Numbered from the stretch's first letter, positions 26,290 to 36,200 are shown. The stretch: 64,000 nucleotides of DNA from Candidatus Terraquivivens tengchongensis (GCA_023268355.1 JALNJK010000004.1:62001-126000); one strand, 5' to 3'. Numbers and translations are program-made. The notes: a model not told the origin generated them from the sequence alone.

Positions 26290-27411
26290 TTGAGAGCATC
26301 CGTGAGGCGTCTATTCGCAACATCTGTATGGCAAGACCGAGAGGTTAGGGAGAGGCTTAAGTGGTACTATAATGTTATGAACAATTTAAAGCCCGCAAAG
26401 TTTCTTATCGCGAAAAGGATAGCCTGCGAAGTAAGCATGGAGTCCAGCTCGGACGAAAGGCTTTGGGAAGAGCATGAGAGGCTCAGTAAGATCTTCAACG
26501 AGGTCTTGAACGATATAAAGAATGATAGGATGATACTGGATGAACTGAAACCGGCGGCTGTGAGCTATATCGACCTAAAGGTCGAGATCGCTAAAAGGAT
26601 GCTAAAAAGCTGCCATTTTTGCGAGTGGAAGTGCAAAGTGAACAGGTACGAGGCTAAAAAACTTGGTACGTGTAAGGTCGATAATAAGTCTAGAATCTCC
26701 ACATGGTTCCATCACTTCGGAGAAGAACCGCCCTTAGTGGGTTACGGCGGTTCTGGAACCATATTCTTCGCAGGCTGTACCTTCAAGTGTGTCTTTTGCC
26801 AGAATTGGGATATATCACAAGACCCGCTCAACGGTGCAGAGGTTGATGGGAAAAGACTGGCCCTCATAATGAGGGAGCTGAGAACTACCGGTGCACTGAA
26901 CATAAACTTCGTCGGTGGTGAGCCCACACCAAACCTTCACACAATACTTGAAGGCATTAGACATCTTGAGACGAACGTGCCGATGCTCTGGAACAGCAAC
27001 ATGTACATGTCTTTAGAAAGCATGAGGCTCTTGGTTGATGTCATAGACATATGGTTACCGGACTTCAAATATGGGAACGACAGCTGCGCAATCAGACTCT
27101 CGAAGGTTCCACGTTACTTCGAAGTCGTATCAAGGAACCACAAAATAGCGCACGATTCTAGCGATATGATAATCAGACATCTCGTATTGCCGGGCCATCT
27201 AGACTGCTGCACTAAACCTGTCCTAAGATGGATATCCGAAAATTGTCCTAGAGCTTTAGTAAACATAATGGAGCAATATAGGCCTGAGTACATCGTTGCC
27301 AAAAGACCTAATGAGTATCCAGATATAGCACGCAGGCCAACGTTTCAGGAAATGGAAGAGGCTTATACGTTTGCCGAATCTTTAAACATCGTTTACAAAC
27401 CTGTATCCTAA
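26290..27411 (+). CDS. Radical SAM protein, PflX-like (COG1313 type)
   Basis: 373 residues with TTG start. An N-terminal helical region (1-105) precedes an auxiliary Cys set (CHFCEWKC, then Cys near GTCKV, about 109-128). The radical SAM core follows with GTIFFAGCTFKCVFCQNWDI (CX3CX2C, about 158-177), the glycine-rich NFVGGEPTPN and the strand IWLPDFKYG. It is most like PflX/PflA activase homologues. No glycyl-radical enzyme is nearby, so the substrate is unknown. It converges on another radical SAM gene with a 4-nt gap. Confidence 0.85.
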   Translation: MRASVRRLFATSVWQDREVRERLKWYYNVMNNLKPAKFLIAKRIACEVSMESSSDERLWEEHERLSKIFNEVLNDIKNDRMILDELKPAAVSYIDLKVEIAKRMLKSCHFCEWKCKVNRYEAKKLGTCKVDNKSRISTWFHHFGEEPPLVGYGGSGTIFFAGCTFKCVFCQNWDISQDPLNGAEVDGKRLALIMRELRTTGALNINFVGGEPTPNLHTILEGIRHLETNVPMLWNSNMYMSLESMRLLVDVIDIWLPDFKYGNDSCAIRLSKVPRYFEVVSRNHKIAHDSSDMIIRHLVLPGHLDCCTKPVLRWISENCPRALVNIMEQYRPEYIVAKRPNEYPDIARRPTFQEMEEAYTFAESLNIVYKPVS

Positions 27412-27415
27412 ATGG

Positions 27416-28531
27416 CTAAGGCGGTGCTATGCTGAGAAGGTGCACGTTCCCTACGTTGACGTTTTTCAGGTATTTTTTTGCTGCAGCAACGCACTTTTTT
27501 ACTTGAGAGACGGGCGTTATCGTTAGGTCGCGCATCATGTAGTCCGGATGAAAGATTAGCAGGCTGTATGGTATGTTTTCATCATGTTCCGATATGAACT
27601 TTGCAATATTTTCCACCTCTTTCTCATCAACATAACCTGAAACTAAGGGCGTAGTAGCCGTAAGGACGGGTAAATCTCTCCTTTCCCTGTAAAATTCGTT
27701 GAACAACGTGCTAAAGTTTTCGTAAGCCCTGTCATTCTTAACACCGCTTAGCGCCAAACTAAGCATAGGATCAAAAGCCTTCAGGTCGAACTTTATGTTT
27801 CCGCCGCTAATGAATGCCAATTCACCGCACCTCTTGACCAGACGTTCATTACCGCAACCATTCCACTCGAAGCATATTCTAACGACCCTCCCGTCCTTTA
27901 TCGATTCCAGAACCTTTCGCGAAGCATTTATGGCGAATGGCAAGTGTGGTTCTGGAGATCCTCCGAAGAAGCACCAGCACGTTATCTTTTCGTTTTTCAA
28001 CGTAACGTTGAGCAGTTCTTCTGCGGTGACTTGCGACGAGGCATTTATCTCCTTATGGCTCCAGTTCTGACAAAATAGACAATCAAAGTTACATCCGTAG
28101 AAGAATATCGCCAAGTTGTAGTATCCATATTCAGGTCCTTTCCTACATGCGTACTTTGGATACCCAGAACCCGTACCAGCAGGACAGAACCAAGCTGCAC
28201 AACAGTTTGTTACATGGGGGTCGAGGTAATAATGAAGCGGTGCTTTCTCGGGCGTAGAAAGCGAAACGAACTTCCCTCCAACATTGCGCCTAATGCCACA
28301 GAAACCACTCTCACCGTTCCCTATTACGCACTCGTTGGCGCATATTGTACATCTTAACCCTGTACCCTTAGGTGGCTTAGGAGGTAAGTTGTACATAATC
28401 CTCGCATCTGCATGCTTCTGCATTATGGTTAGGATGACGTCATCCGGTTTAGCTCTTATGCATTCGATACATAAACCAATGCTGCTCGATATTGCGTTAG
28501 AGATTTTACCGCAAAGTAGGCATTTTGCCAT
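27416..28531 (-). CDS. Archaeal radical SAM protein with extra Cys clusters
   Basis: 371 residues from ATG 28531 (TTG 6 nt upstream possible). The N-terminal zinc-ribbon-like CLLCG...CIECI (about 3-22) is followed by the auxiliary set CTICANECVIGNGESGFC (about 62-79), a CC...C region near FCPAGTGSGYPKY, and the radical SAM triad in FFYGCNFDCLFCQNW. The later FFGGSPEPHLPF corresponds to the GGEP motif of activases. It shares the layout of the facing gene but is clearly diverged. Function unknown; related to PflA-like activases by motif order. Confidence 0.85.
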   Translation of the reverse strand: MAKCLLCGKISNAISSSIGLCIECIRAKPDDVILTIMQKHADARIMYNLPPKPPKGTGLRCTICANECVIGNGESGFCGIRRNVGGKFVSLSTPEKAPLHYYLDPHVTNCCAAWFCPAGTGSGYPKYACRKGPEYGYYNLAIFFYGCNFDCLFCQNWSHKEINASSQVTAEELLNVTLKNEKITCWCFFGGSPEPHLPFAINASRKVLESIKDGRVVRICFEWNGCGNERLVKRCGELAFISGGNIKFDLKAFDPMLSLALSGVKNDRAYENFSTLFNEFYRERRDLPVLTATTPLVSGYVDEKEVENIAKFISEHDENIPYSLLIFHPDYMMRDLTITPVSQVKKCVAAAKKYLKNVNVGNVHLLSIAPP

Positions 28532-28691
28532 ACCCAACTTTTAAGGGTACGATGTAACCTTTAACCTTTAAGATGATCCTTAATCACTTTGAATGTTTGT
28601 CCGAGTTGTTTTGATCACCGAATAGTCGGATGAAAAATTAGGTTTTTTAATTCTCTTATCACGGCTTTAAATAAAAAAGCGGCAATAGGGG

Positions 28692-30149
28692 TTGAGTGCA
28701 ACGAATGGCATTGACAAGAAGAGGATGTTGAGCATCGTATCCGTAACAACTGTAGCATCCTTTATAACTGGGTTGAACGCTAGGCTAGCAGCAGTTGGCT
28801 TTCCAGTAATAGTTCACGAATTAAACTGCGGCATCGACGAGGTCATTTGGATAATACAGGGCTTCATGGTAGGGTCAACAATAATTCAGTTGATTGTTGG
28901 AGGCTTAGCCGACATTTATGGAAGGGTCAGGCTCTTTAATATCGGCCTGCTGATCTTCTCATTAAGTGGCCTCGGCTCCGGTTTAGCTACTAACGCTCCG
29001 CTTTTGACAATCTTCAGGATAATCCAAGGTATAGGTGCTGCATTCTTGATGACTTTGAGCATAACAATACTAACAGATAACATTCCTAAGAATATGCTGG
29101 GAACGTGGCTTGGGCTAAACCAGATCGCGTGGAGGGTTGGTGCAATCGTAGGTTTGACGTTTAGTGGTATAATCATAGACTACTTAGGATGGAGGTGGAT
29201 ATACTTGATCAACTTTCCGATAGGAATCGCATCCTACATATGGAGCTTGAAAAGCTTAAAGGAAACGTACAGACCCACAAGCAATCGTTGCTTAGATCGG
29301 ATTGGATTTATACTATTCACGATCTTCGTGATGTTTCTAGCATCTTCGCTAACCATGATGATGAACGTTAAAAGTTGGGGATATGTTATTCCAATCTTTT
29401 TCTTAATTTCTATGATATCGTTAGCATTTTTCATAATTCATGAACGCAAGAGCGAATGCAGGGCTCTTGACTTATCGATCTTCAAAATACGGCAATTTTC
29501 AAATGGAATAACTACTCAATTTTTGTATGCGATAGGGTTCGGGTCTTTTATAACGTTGTTGGTAATATTCATCGAGGTTGTAAGGAGCTACTCTGCTTCG
29601 TTAACTGGCATGCTATTAACACCCTTCGAGTTATCGTTTCTGATCTTCGGTATTGTAGGCGGAAGGTTATCAGATAACTTTGGCTTCGCTCCAGTGGCGA
29701 CAACGGGGCTCTTAATGGCCTCAGCCTCGCTTTACATGCTCTCAAGATTGGGAATGAGTGCGAGCTTGGAGTATTTGATGACATACGTTTTCCTCTTCGG
29801 GATAGGTGCGGGTCTTTTCATTGCTCCAAACACGAGTGCTATAATGACCTCAATCCCCCCTGAGAAAAGAGGCGTGGCATCAGCTATCAGGACGTTTTCG
29901 TTCAACATCGGCTTCCTTGTTAGTTTAAACATCGCTATGCTTTCGTTGGTAAGCTCTACATCTTATGAAATAGCAACAAAGTTAATAATATCAGAAGGTC
30001 ATGTGGAAAATTTAAACGATGTGCCTTTGGAAAAAGTTTACATGGGGATATCGAACTCCTTCTTGATGATGGCGGTAATCATGAGCGTGGCCTTGCTGCT
30101 GTCTGCCTATCAGCTCAAAATCAAGCTTTTAAACAGAAGCGAAAATTAA
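28692..30149 (+). CDS. MFS transporter, 14-helix DHA2-like
   Basis: 485 residues with about fourteen hydrophobic segments. MFS motif GGLADIYGRVRLFN lies between helices 2 and 3; the DHA2-type proton/drug region appears as LGLNQIAWRVGAIVGLTFSG in helix 5. The large size fits drug/H+ antiporters of the EmrB/QacA type. TTG start after ATAGGGG. It stands alone and ends before a hairpin and the tRNA-Ser gene. Confidence 0.88.
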   Translation: MSATNGIDKKRMLSIVSVTTVASFITGLNARLAAVGFPVIVHELNCGIDEVIWIIQGFMVGSTIIQLIVGGLADIYGRVRLFNIGLLIFSLSGLGSGLATNAPLLTIFRIIQGIGAAFLMTLSITILTDNIPKNMLGTWLGLNQIAWRVGAIVGLTFSGIIIDYLGWRWIYLINFPIGIASYIWSLKSLKETYRPTSNRCLDRIGFILFTIFVMFLASSLTMMMNVKSWGYVIPIFFLISMISLAFFIIHERKSECRALDLSIFKIRQFSNGITTQFLYAIGFGSFITLLVIFIEVVRSYSASLTGMLLTPFELSFLIFGIVGGRLSDNFGFAPVATTGLLMASASLYMLSRLGMSASLEYLMTYVFLFGIGAGLFIAPNTSAIMTSIPPEKRGVASAIRTFSFNIGFLVSLNIAMLSLVSSTSYEIATKLIISEGHVENLNDVPLEKVYMGISNSFLMMAVIMSVALLLSAYQLKIKLLNRSEN

Positions 30150-30175
30150 CCCGTCCTGGGATTCGTACGCTCAGC

Positions 30176-30197
30176 TGTGGAGTTTAAAAATTCCACA
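30176..30197 (+). terminator. Hairpin after the MFS gene
   Basis: TGTGGA and TCCACA pair around a 10-nt AT-rich loop, followed by the pyrimidine-rich CTCTATTTGTTCTTCTT. It is placed to end the plus-strand MFS transcript before the opposing tRNA gene. Confidence 0.45.
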
Positions 30198-30229
30198 CTC
30201 TATTTGTTCTTCTTAGAGTATATAGAGTT

Positions 30230-30277
30230 ATTAGTTCAGCAGAGCAGAAAAATTTTCCCGACATGCTGAACTAATTG
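30230..30277. repeat. Palindromic element, copy 1
   Basis: Arms ATTAGTTCAGCA (30230-30241) and TGCTGAACTAAT (30264-30275) are exact inverted repeats around a 22-bp spacer whose centre is GAAAAATTTTC, itself palindromic. A second copy at 46662-46709 has the same arms and spacer length, and in inverted orientation 14 nt of the outer arm (CAATTAGTTCAGCA) are identical. It lies immediately 3' of tRNA-Ser. Confidence 0.85.
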
Positions 30278-30297
30278 AGGTTGATTTTTAACAGAAG

Positions 30298-30383
30298 CGC
30301 CGGGGCTGGGATTCGAACCCAGGCGACCCTCATCGGGTCACAGGCTCTCAAGGCCTGCGCCTTATCCGCTAGGCTACCCCGGC
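30298..30383 (-). tRNA. tRNA-Ser (anticodon TGA)
   Basis: 86-nt class II tRNA. Acceptor arms GCCGGGG and CCCCGGC with discriminator G; D arm with TAGCCTAGCGGATAAGGCG; anticodon stem CAGGC/GCCTG around CTTGAGA, giving anticodon TGA (UCA codons). The long variable arm GACCCGATGAGGGTC is typical of tRNA-Ser, and the T arm is CTGGGTTCGAATCCCAG. No intron and no encoded CCA. It lies between MFS and cbf5 with the palindromic element just beyond its 3' end. Confidence 0.97.
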
Positions 30384-30408
30384 GATAAGTTCTTTCTAAA
30401 ACTTTAGG

Positions 30409-31460
30409 TTAAGTTGAACCATTAAAATCTTTGCCACCTTTTTTCCAGACTGAAGGGTAAGTACCTCTATCCATGATGACTCTCTCGATATCCACGGCTA
30501 TTCCCTTGCTAGATTCTAAAATCTCTTCAGTACTCATCTGCGCCCTACCAAATGCGACTAGCTCGCCTTTTAGCGTCATGATGGCAACCTCATCGCCGCG
30601 TTTTATTTTCTCATCAAGCTTAGATATGCCGACCACAGCTAGGTCAGCCCCGTGACATATAGCGTCAACGGCTGAATCTAACACATATACCTTCGGTAAT
30701 AGCTTGACAGTAGTCTCCACAGGTTGAATGACGCTTCTTAGAGCGCGTTCTTCACCGTTTTCTTTATAAAGCTTAACAGCTTCATACACATCCAATAAGG
30801 TGACCGAATCACCCTCATCATAAGGCCCGGCCTTTGTTCTCCTAAGTTCTTGCATATGTGCTCCGCACCCCAAGTATAGCCCTAGATCATAGCAATACTT
30901 TCTTATGTAAGTCCCGCCAGAGCAGGCTATCCTCATTAAGACGTCCCTGCCGTTCCGTTCAATTATCTCCGCATAGTATATCGTCCTTATCCTAGGCTTT
31001 CTCGCAACAGACGACCTTACTGGCGGTATTTGATATATCTGTCCAGTGAAGAGCTTTATCGCCTCAAGGAGTTTTTCGTCAGAAACGTCACCGTGTAACC
31101 TCATCAAACAGATATATTCTTTTCCGGTTTGCATGATCGCTCTGGCACATTTTGTAGATTCTTCTAGCAGTATAGGTAGCACACCGGAAACAGCAGGATG
31201 TCCCCAGGCTTTAAGCCTCCTAGGGTCCCGCCATGACCAGCCCGTTCAACACCTAACAAATCTTTCACTTTTGAGGATACTTCGTGGCTTGTAGGCCCCC
31301 TTGGTTTATCGAGGTTGATAACGCCTAGCCTCAAGTGCATCTTAACAGGTCTCTCGTATGGGTCGTATCCGTAGCTTGGGTCTGTTTCAGCCTCAAGCCT
31401 CACTACCGTCCTTCTTTCATGCTGCCAAGGCGGAGTGATCCCCTCGACTATACTATTCAA
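30409..31460 (-). CDS. cbf5: tRNA/rRNA pseudouridine synthase Cbf5 (intron-containing)
   Basis: Catalytic subunit of H/ACA RNPs (dyskerin/TruB family). Read straight through, the frame breaks after GHGGTL at codon 80. Removing 20 nt (31219-31200) joins exon 1 (31460-31220, 80 codons plus G) to exon 2 (31199-30409) and restores GHGGTLDPAVSGVLP with catalytic Asp81. The spliced product is 343 residues, a normal archaeal length. N-terminal PWQHERRTV and YGYDPYERPVK; catalytic domain with RIACSGGTYIRKYCYDLG; C-terminal PUA domain (about 255-335). TTG start overlaps the rpl14e stop, as in the usual rpl14e-cbf5 operon. Protein-gene introns in cbf5 are documented in Crenarchaeota. Confidence 0.93.
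31200..31219 (-). other. Bulge-helix-bulge intron in cbf5 (20 nt)
   Basis: The pre-mRNA folds as an outer helix GGGA/UCCU, a 4-bp central helix CCCU/GGGG, 3-nt bulges AGG and ACA on opposite strands, and an inner hairpin AGGCU-UAA-AGCCU. Cutting after the second base of each bulge (AG|G and AC|A) releases 20 nt and creates GAU for the catalytic Asp. This is the canonical substrate of archaeal splicing endonuclease. Confidence 0.9.
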
Positions 31461-31734
31461 ACTTAGCCTTCGCCCCCTCTTTCATAAAATCCATGAGTCC
31501 GGATTCCTGTATGGTCTTTAGAATTTCTTCGTCTGATGCATTCTCCTTTATGTTCAATTTATACGGCGTAAAAGCTAGGTGTGAAACGTTCACCCTCCTA
31601 CGTTTGACACCGGTCAAACTTTTCGGACCCGTCACCAAAACAAAATTTTTATCGATAACACCAACGATCACACACTTCTGTCCAGCCTCTCTACCTACTG
31701 TCTTAAAGCATATTCTCCCGATCTCAGCCTTCAA
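31453..31734 (-). CDS. rpl14e: Ribosomal protein eL14
   Basis: 93-residue large-subunit protein with KOW-like start EIGRICFKTVGREAGQKCVI and GPKSLTGVKRRRVNVSHLAFT. Followed by cbf5 with an 8-nt overlap. The usual upstream neighbour cmk is here on the opposite strand beyond mobB. Confidence 0.94.
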   Translation of the reverse strand: MKAEIGRICFKTVGREAGQKCVIVGVIDKNFVLVTGPKSLTGVKRRRVNVSHLAFTPYKLNIKENASDEEILKTIQESGLMDFMKEGAKAKFE

Positions 31735-31829
31735 GTTTTCCCACCGATTCCTTCACGATAAATTGCCGAGTTAAATATGTTATTTTCATATAACTTCTAC
31801 CGTTTCATTATCGAAGAACGTTCAGATGT

Positions 31830-31851
31830 CTCGTGCTTTCTAAAACACGAG
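31830..31851. repeat. CTCGTG/CACGAG inverted repeat
   Basis: Exact 6-bp arms with a 10-bp spacer in the divergent gap between rpl14e and mobB, upstream of a TATA-like stretch (TTATAT near 31884). Possibly an operator for mobB; nothing else supports this. Confidence 0.3.
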
Positions 31852-31928
31852 CAATTCTTATAAACTGATTTATCATGGGAGGTTATATAATTACGGCTTA
31901 CTATAAATGATAACTCACGGGATGGGCT

Positions 31929-32423
31929 TTGGGTTTGAAAGTGATAGCCGTTCTTGGACATAAGAAATCCGGAAAGACTAGGCTCACGACGATGCTGATA
32001 AGGGCTCTGAGAGAAATGAATTATAAGGTTGCCAGCGCCAAGCACGTTCATCATGCAGATTTCAGCATAGACCGGCCAGGAAAAGATAGCTGGAAGCATA
32101 GGGAGGCCGGAGCGAACCCTACTATAATAATATCTCCCGGAGAGGTCGCAATCATATTAAGGGATAAGAAGATTAATACGCTGTCAGACTTGGTCAACAT
32201 GGCTGGGGATTCTGATGTTTTGGTCTTGGAAGGATTCTATGGATTACTTAAGGAAAGTGATGATGCTATAAAAATAGCTTTGATAAGAAACGCAGAAGAT
32301 TTGAATACCATGAAGGGTGGAATAATGGCCACGTTTGAGAAGCTGGACGAGAAGGGCGTCTATAAACTTCCAGAAGAATTTCCTCAACTCTTCAAACTGA
32401 TCCTAGATAAATTATCTCATTAA
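31929..32423 (+). CDS. mobB: Molybdopterin-guanine dinucleotide biosynthesis protein MobB
   Basis: P-loop GTPase-like protein assisting molybdenum cofactor nucleotide attachment. Walker A GHKKSGKTRLT; AKHVHHADFSIDRPGKDSWKHREAG is the MobB signature. 164 residues; the start may be TTG 31929 or TTG 31935 (MKVIAVLGHK). It is isolated from other cofactor genes. It implies a molybdo- or tungsto-enzyme elsewhere in the genome. Confidence 0.9.
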   Translation: MGLKVIAVLGHKKSGKTRLTTMLIRALREMNYKVASAKHVHHADFSIDRPGKDSWKHREAGANPTIIISPGEVAIILRDKKINTLSDLVNMAGDSDVLVLEGFYGLLKESDDAIKIALIRNAEDLNTMKGGIMATFEKLDEKGVYKLPEEFPQLFKLILDKLSH

Positions 32424-32530
32424 ACTAAGGGCGTCTTGAGAAAACGATTTGTGAATTTTTATATCTTTGGAGCTAAACGCTCCTTAAATATGCGCCCAAA
32501 ATTATTAATCTGGATATCAAATTGAAAAGT

Positions 32531-33118
32531 ATGGAAAACTGCCGTGGAAGAAGGTTAGTAATATGCATCAGCGGTCTTGCCGCTACAGGGAAGAGTACGG
32601 TTGCTAGAAAGCTTGCTAAAGCTTTGAACATCAGGTACATTTCCGGCGGTCAGGCCTTGAAACAGCTGGCAATCGAGAGGGGCTACGAGCCAGGAGGCGA
32701 AGACTGGTGGGAGAAGCCAGAAGGTCTTAAGTTTCTTGAAGAGAGATCGTCAAACCCTGAGTTTGACAAGCTTGTTGATGCGAAGCTACTTGAGTTGGCA
32801 TCTAAGGGTGATGTTGTGATTGATAGTTGGGTTCTACCTTGGTTGCTGAAAGATGGTTACAAAATATGGCTTAAGGCTAGCGAGGATGAAAGAGCGGTTA
32901 GGCTTTCGAAAAGGAGTGGGTTGCCAATAGATACCGCAAAAGAAATACTGAGAAAACGCGACTCAGAAAGTAAGGAAATTTACAATAGATTGTATGGGAT
33001 ATCGCTTGAAAATGATCTGAGTCCGTTTGACGTCGTTTTGGACACAACGGGGTTGAACGAAGATGAAGTTTACAAAGTGTTGCTTTCTTTGATCAAACTT
33101 CATTATGGGCTAGATTAA
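32531..33118 (+). CDS. cmk: Cytidylate kinase
   Basis: Phosphorylates CMP/dCMP; archaeal short form of about 195 residues. P-loop ISGLAATGKSTVARKLA, the substrate region RYISGGQALKQLAIERG and the lid with LRKRDSESKEIYNRLYG. ATG 32531 is preferred to TTG 32522. A short GGAGC-TAAAC-GCTCC hairpin lies about 50 nt upstream. In many archaea cmk belongs to the secY-rpl34e-cmk-rpl14e-cbf5 cluster; here orientation and order are disturbed. Confidence 0.93.
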   Translation: MENCRGRRLVICISGLAATGKSTVARKLAKALNIRYISGGQALKQLAIERGYEPGGEDWWEKPEGLKFLEERSSNPEFDKLVDAKLLELASKGDVVIDSWVLPWLLKDGYKIWLKASEDERAVRLSKRSGLPIDTAKEILRKRDSESKEIYNRLYGISLENDLSPFDVVLDTTGLNEDEVYKVLLSLIKLHYGLD

Positions 33119-33242
33119 GCCTTACTCTTTCTCGGGCTATTTTCTCTCCCAACTTGCTATTGTACATAGGTCCTAAGCATATGGCGGCATCTATATATGC
33201 ATGTAGAGCAATGTGATGTACACAAAAATAATGCATCGACAT
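33093..33242 (-). CDS. Candidate 49-residue ORF downstream of polC
   Basis: Open frame from ATG 33242 (or ATG 33236, preceded by the SD-like GGGGAT) to a TGA inside the antisense 3' end of cmk. The predicted peptide is His-rich at first (MHYFCVHHIALHAY) and basic at the end (KLGEKIARERVRLN). It would be the next gene after polC on the same strand, 52 nt beyond its stop, in an otherwise empty 176-bp gap. Not recognised; could be chance. Confidence 0.3.
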   Translation of the reverse strand: MSMHYFCVHHIALHAYIDAAICLGPMYNSKLGEKIARERVRLNLAHNEV

Positions 33243-33294
33243 CCCCTTTACGTTATATTGATATAGTTGAAGATCAATGGGTTTTCTGTAAAGA

Positions 33295-36200
33295 TCAACT
33301 TTCGATGAAACGCTCTAGCGAAACTTGTTTTGTATTTGATGATGCTTCGCCTTGACGTACGAACGTGCTTCGAACGTTCTCTATTACTATGCTTGCCCTT
33401 TCTTTGAGGTACGGAGTATGTATGTATTTAGATAATGCGTATTCTAACAATTCAACATACTTCTCGATGGCGCCGCGGAAAACTGTCTGTATTAAATTAG
33501 AGCCGCATTTATTGCATTGACCGTTTAACGGAAGCCGCCTGAACTTAGCATTACACTTTTTACATCTGAAACTCTGAATGAAGAATGCCTTCATGTTACC
33601 AGCAACATCTGGAAGGATGTGCGATGATATGATATTCTCGACGACTTTCTCTATCTTAACAGAAGATAGCTTCTCTGTTAACTTGATTTGATCCACGACT
33701 TTCTCGAACATCGACCTGCTTTGCTTATAAGCGGAGCTCACATTAGTGATAAGATAATGTGTCTTATGCGTAAACCCAAATCCGCCGTACTGTTCAGCTG
33801 ATCCAAGTTTTAACTTTATGGTTGCGATGATGTTTGATAGCTTAGCAGAAGGTTCCCTTTTCTCCGCAGCCTCATATAACTCCAACGGATAAGTATAGGC
33901 GACATCCAAGTTATGTGCTTGCTCGTCAACTTCCTCCGGATAAATTATTGGGGTTATTAACAGAGGAGCATCCATCTTTCCGCCGATTCTATCGGGCAGG
34001 TAAAGCCTAGAGAAGTTTATGAAAACATCAAGCGGAAGCATTAGGCTATCCTCGTCACCATCGCAATCGCGCCTTTTGGATGCGTGAAAGAGGGGGTGTG
34101 CAAAGCATACGTCAGCATCCGTGAAACCGATAATCCTTCCTACCGTCGCTACATAGGTATGTGGGGAAAGCGATGCAACTAACTTACCAATCAGATCTTC
34201 AGGTTTGTTACACATATAGTAAGGTTGCATACCAGCAAGCTTTTCCAGAAGCTCATCTATGAACTTAGAAACCTTAACGAAATGTTCAGCAGCCTTTCTA
34301 GGTATTATTAAATCTTGGGGCTTCAACTCACATATTTGGTCAACACTCGTTAGCGGCTTACCTTCAATATCATACGTATAGCCTAAGCTTCTCAGAACGT
34401 TAACGTCCGTCGATATTTGACGTGGCGTAAAGTGGGTAAGCGGAGCATTCGTCGCATCGAACCTGATGGTCCCGTCTTTATAAACGGAAAGACCATATTT
34501 GGCTCTAAGGATTCCTTTTGCAACATCTTCTGAAATTTTGATTCTACTTGTGAGTGCACGAACCCCTTTAATCTTTGCAGGCATTTCGGTGAATAAACGC
34601 TTACACTCTTGCAAAAATTCCGTCCTAATATCCAGAGAAAACTTCTCTGTATAGGAAATTTTGCCTCCACATCTTTCACAGTTTTTAACTTCGATATTAT
34701 GGTTTTTCAGCGAGCATTTTGTGCATATGCCTAACGGTTTTCTTTTTGTACCGCAGTTTTCACAAATAGTTTTCCAACCTATAGAACCGCAATTTGGACA
34801 TTCAAGTCGGGCAACCTCCACGAACACCTTCTCCCCAGATTTAACTATGTTTGTTATGTCTCTCGATGCGCCCCCTTTAAGACCTACCGGAAATAGTACG
34901 TGCACAGGTGGTTCCATCATTCTCATGCCAGCCTTCTCAGGTCTGCCCATCCTTGCACCCAAGAAAGTCCCGCCTTTTCTTCTCAGTTTTATGCCTGAGA
35001 TTATGAATACTGCCTCTAGAGTATCGTTGACAGAATCCGGTACTTTCTTTGGTTGTGCCAGAAGTGCTAAGAGCACCCTATAAGTTGACATATCAATAAC
35101 CGCATATTCTCCATCAATTCTGTGCTCAAGCACCATTTTGATCAAGATGTTATGTATCGTTTCCGTAAGCGGTATCCACACCTTTCCATTATGGATTTTG
35201 CATCGTGTCCTGGATTTCTCCAACCAATCTTTTAGCATCATTAATTCGTCGATGCTTATGTTTTCCCAAAAACAGCAGTAAGATGGATGAAGTGGAACTT
35301 TGAGCTTGAAACTCAACATCAATGCTTCCCTGTCCGTTGGTTTAATTATTAGGGGGTTCTCTACTAGGGCTCTGAGACGCTCGGAGTCCATGCCTAAAAT
35401 TTTCGCGACTACTTCAACCCCTCCAGCTATCGTTATTTCCTTCTTTAATTCCAGCGCCCACCACTCTTCACAATAGCCGACTGGTCTGAGTTCAACATTG
35501 TTCTCCACACAATCCCCAAATGAGACCAGAATGTCACCAAGAAAAAGAATCTTTACGATTTTGTTTTTCACCTCGGCATAAGTCATGTCGTTATCAACCT
35601 TCACAACAGACCCATCGTCTAGCAGTATCCTCGGCGGCTCTATTGTATCTACTGGCATCGCAACACCGCCCTTTCCGGGATAATCAAGCTTTAATTGCGT
35701 ACCGGTCGCTATGTACCCCTCGAGTACTTTCATGGTCATGGGATGTACGCCGACGGCAGCCATGCCGGTGTTGTATGAACGGCCATATCTCAGTCTAAAT
35801 CCACCAAACGCATCTGGCAAGGAAAACACAGGCCTGCCTCCTATGACTTCGTTTAGATAGCTTTCTTCGGCTGAACTGGCTGAGTGGATCTTGCTGAACT
35901 CCTCAGCAACTTCCCGCAACCATTCCCATCCAGATAAACCAAGCATCTCAACGAGCTTGAGCGCTTTTCTTGCCCTTCCGATTATACCGTCGTTTACAAC
36001 CCTCAGGGCACCGCCCCTTAAGTAGTTCGTCTCAACCCTAGGCAGGTTTCTATAAGACGGTGCCAAAATATTGTCCGTAGGAATGCCTGTAATCTCTACA
36101 GGTATGTTTCTCAATGCCTTTTCTACCAAATGATCCGGAACGTTATACTGAAATCTGCTAACCATTCGCACATAGGTTCTAAGTTCTTCCTTGAATCGCT

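Noticed and set aside
30230-30277. Palindromic element copy 1 as a simple transcription terminator for MFS or tRNA-Ser
   Set aside because: The same element recurs between the divergent acn and mscS genes where no transcript ends, and it has no T-run.
30409-31460. cbf5 as a frameshifted pseudogene or two separate genes
   Set aside because: The break coincides with a perfect bulge-helix-bulge, and splicing restores the exact catalytic motif and a normal protein length.
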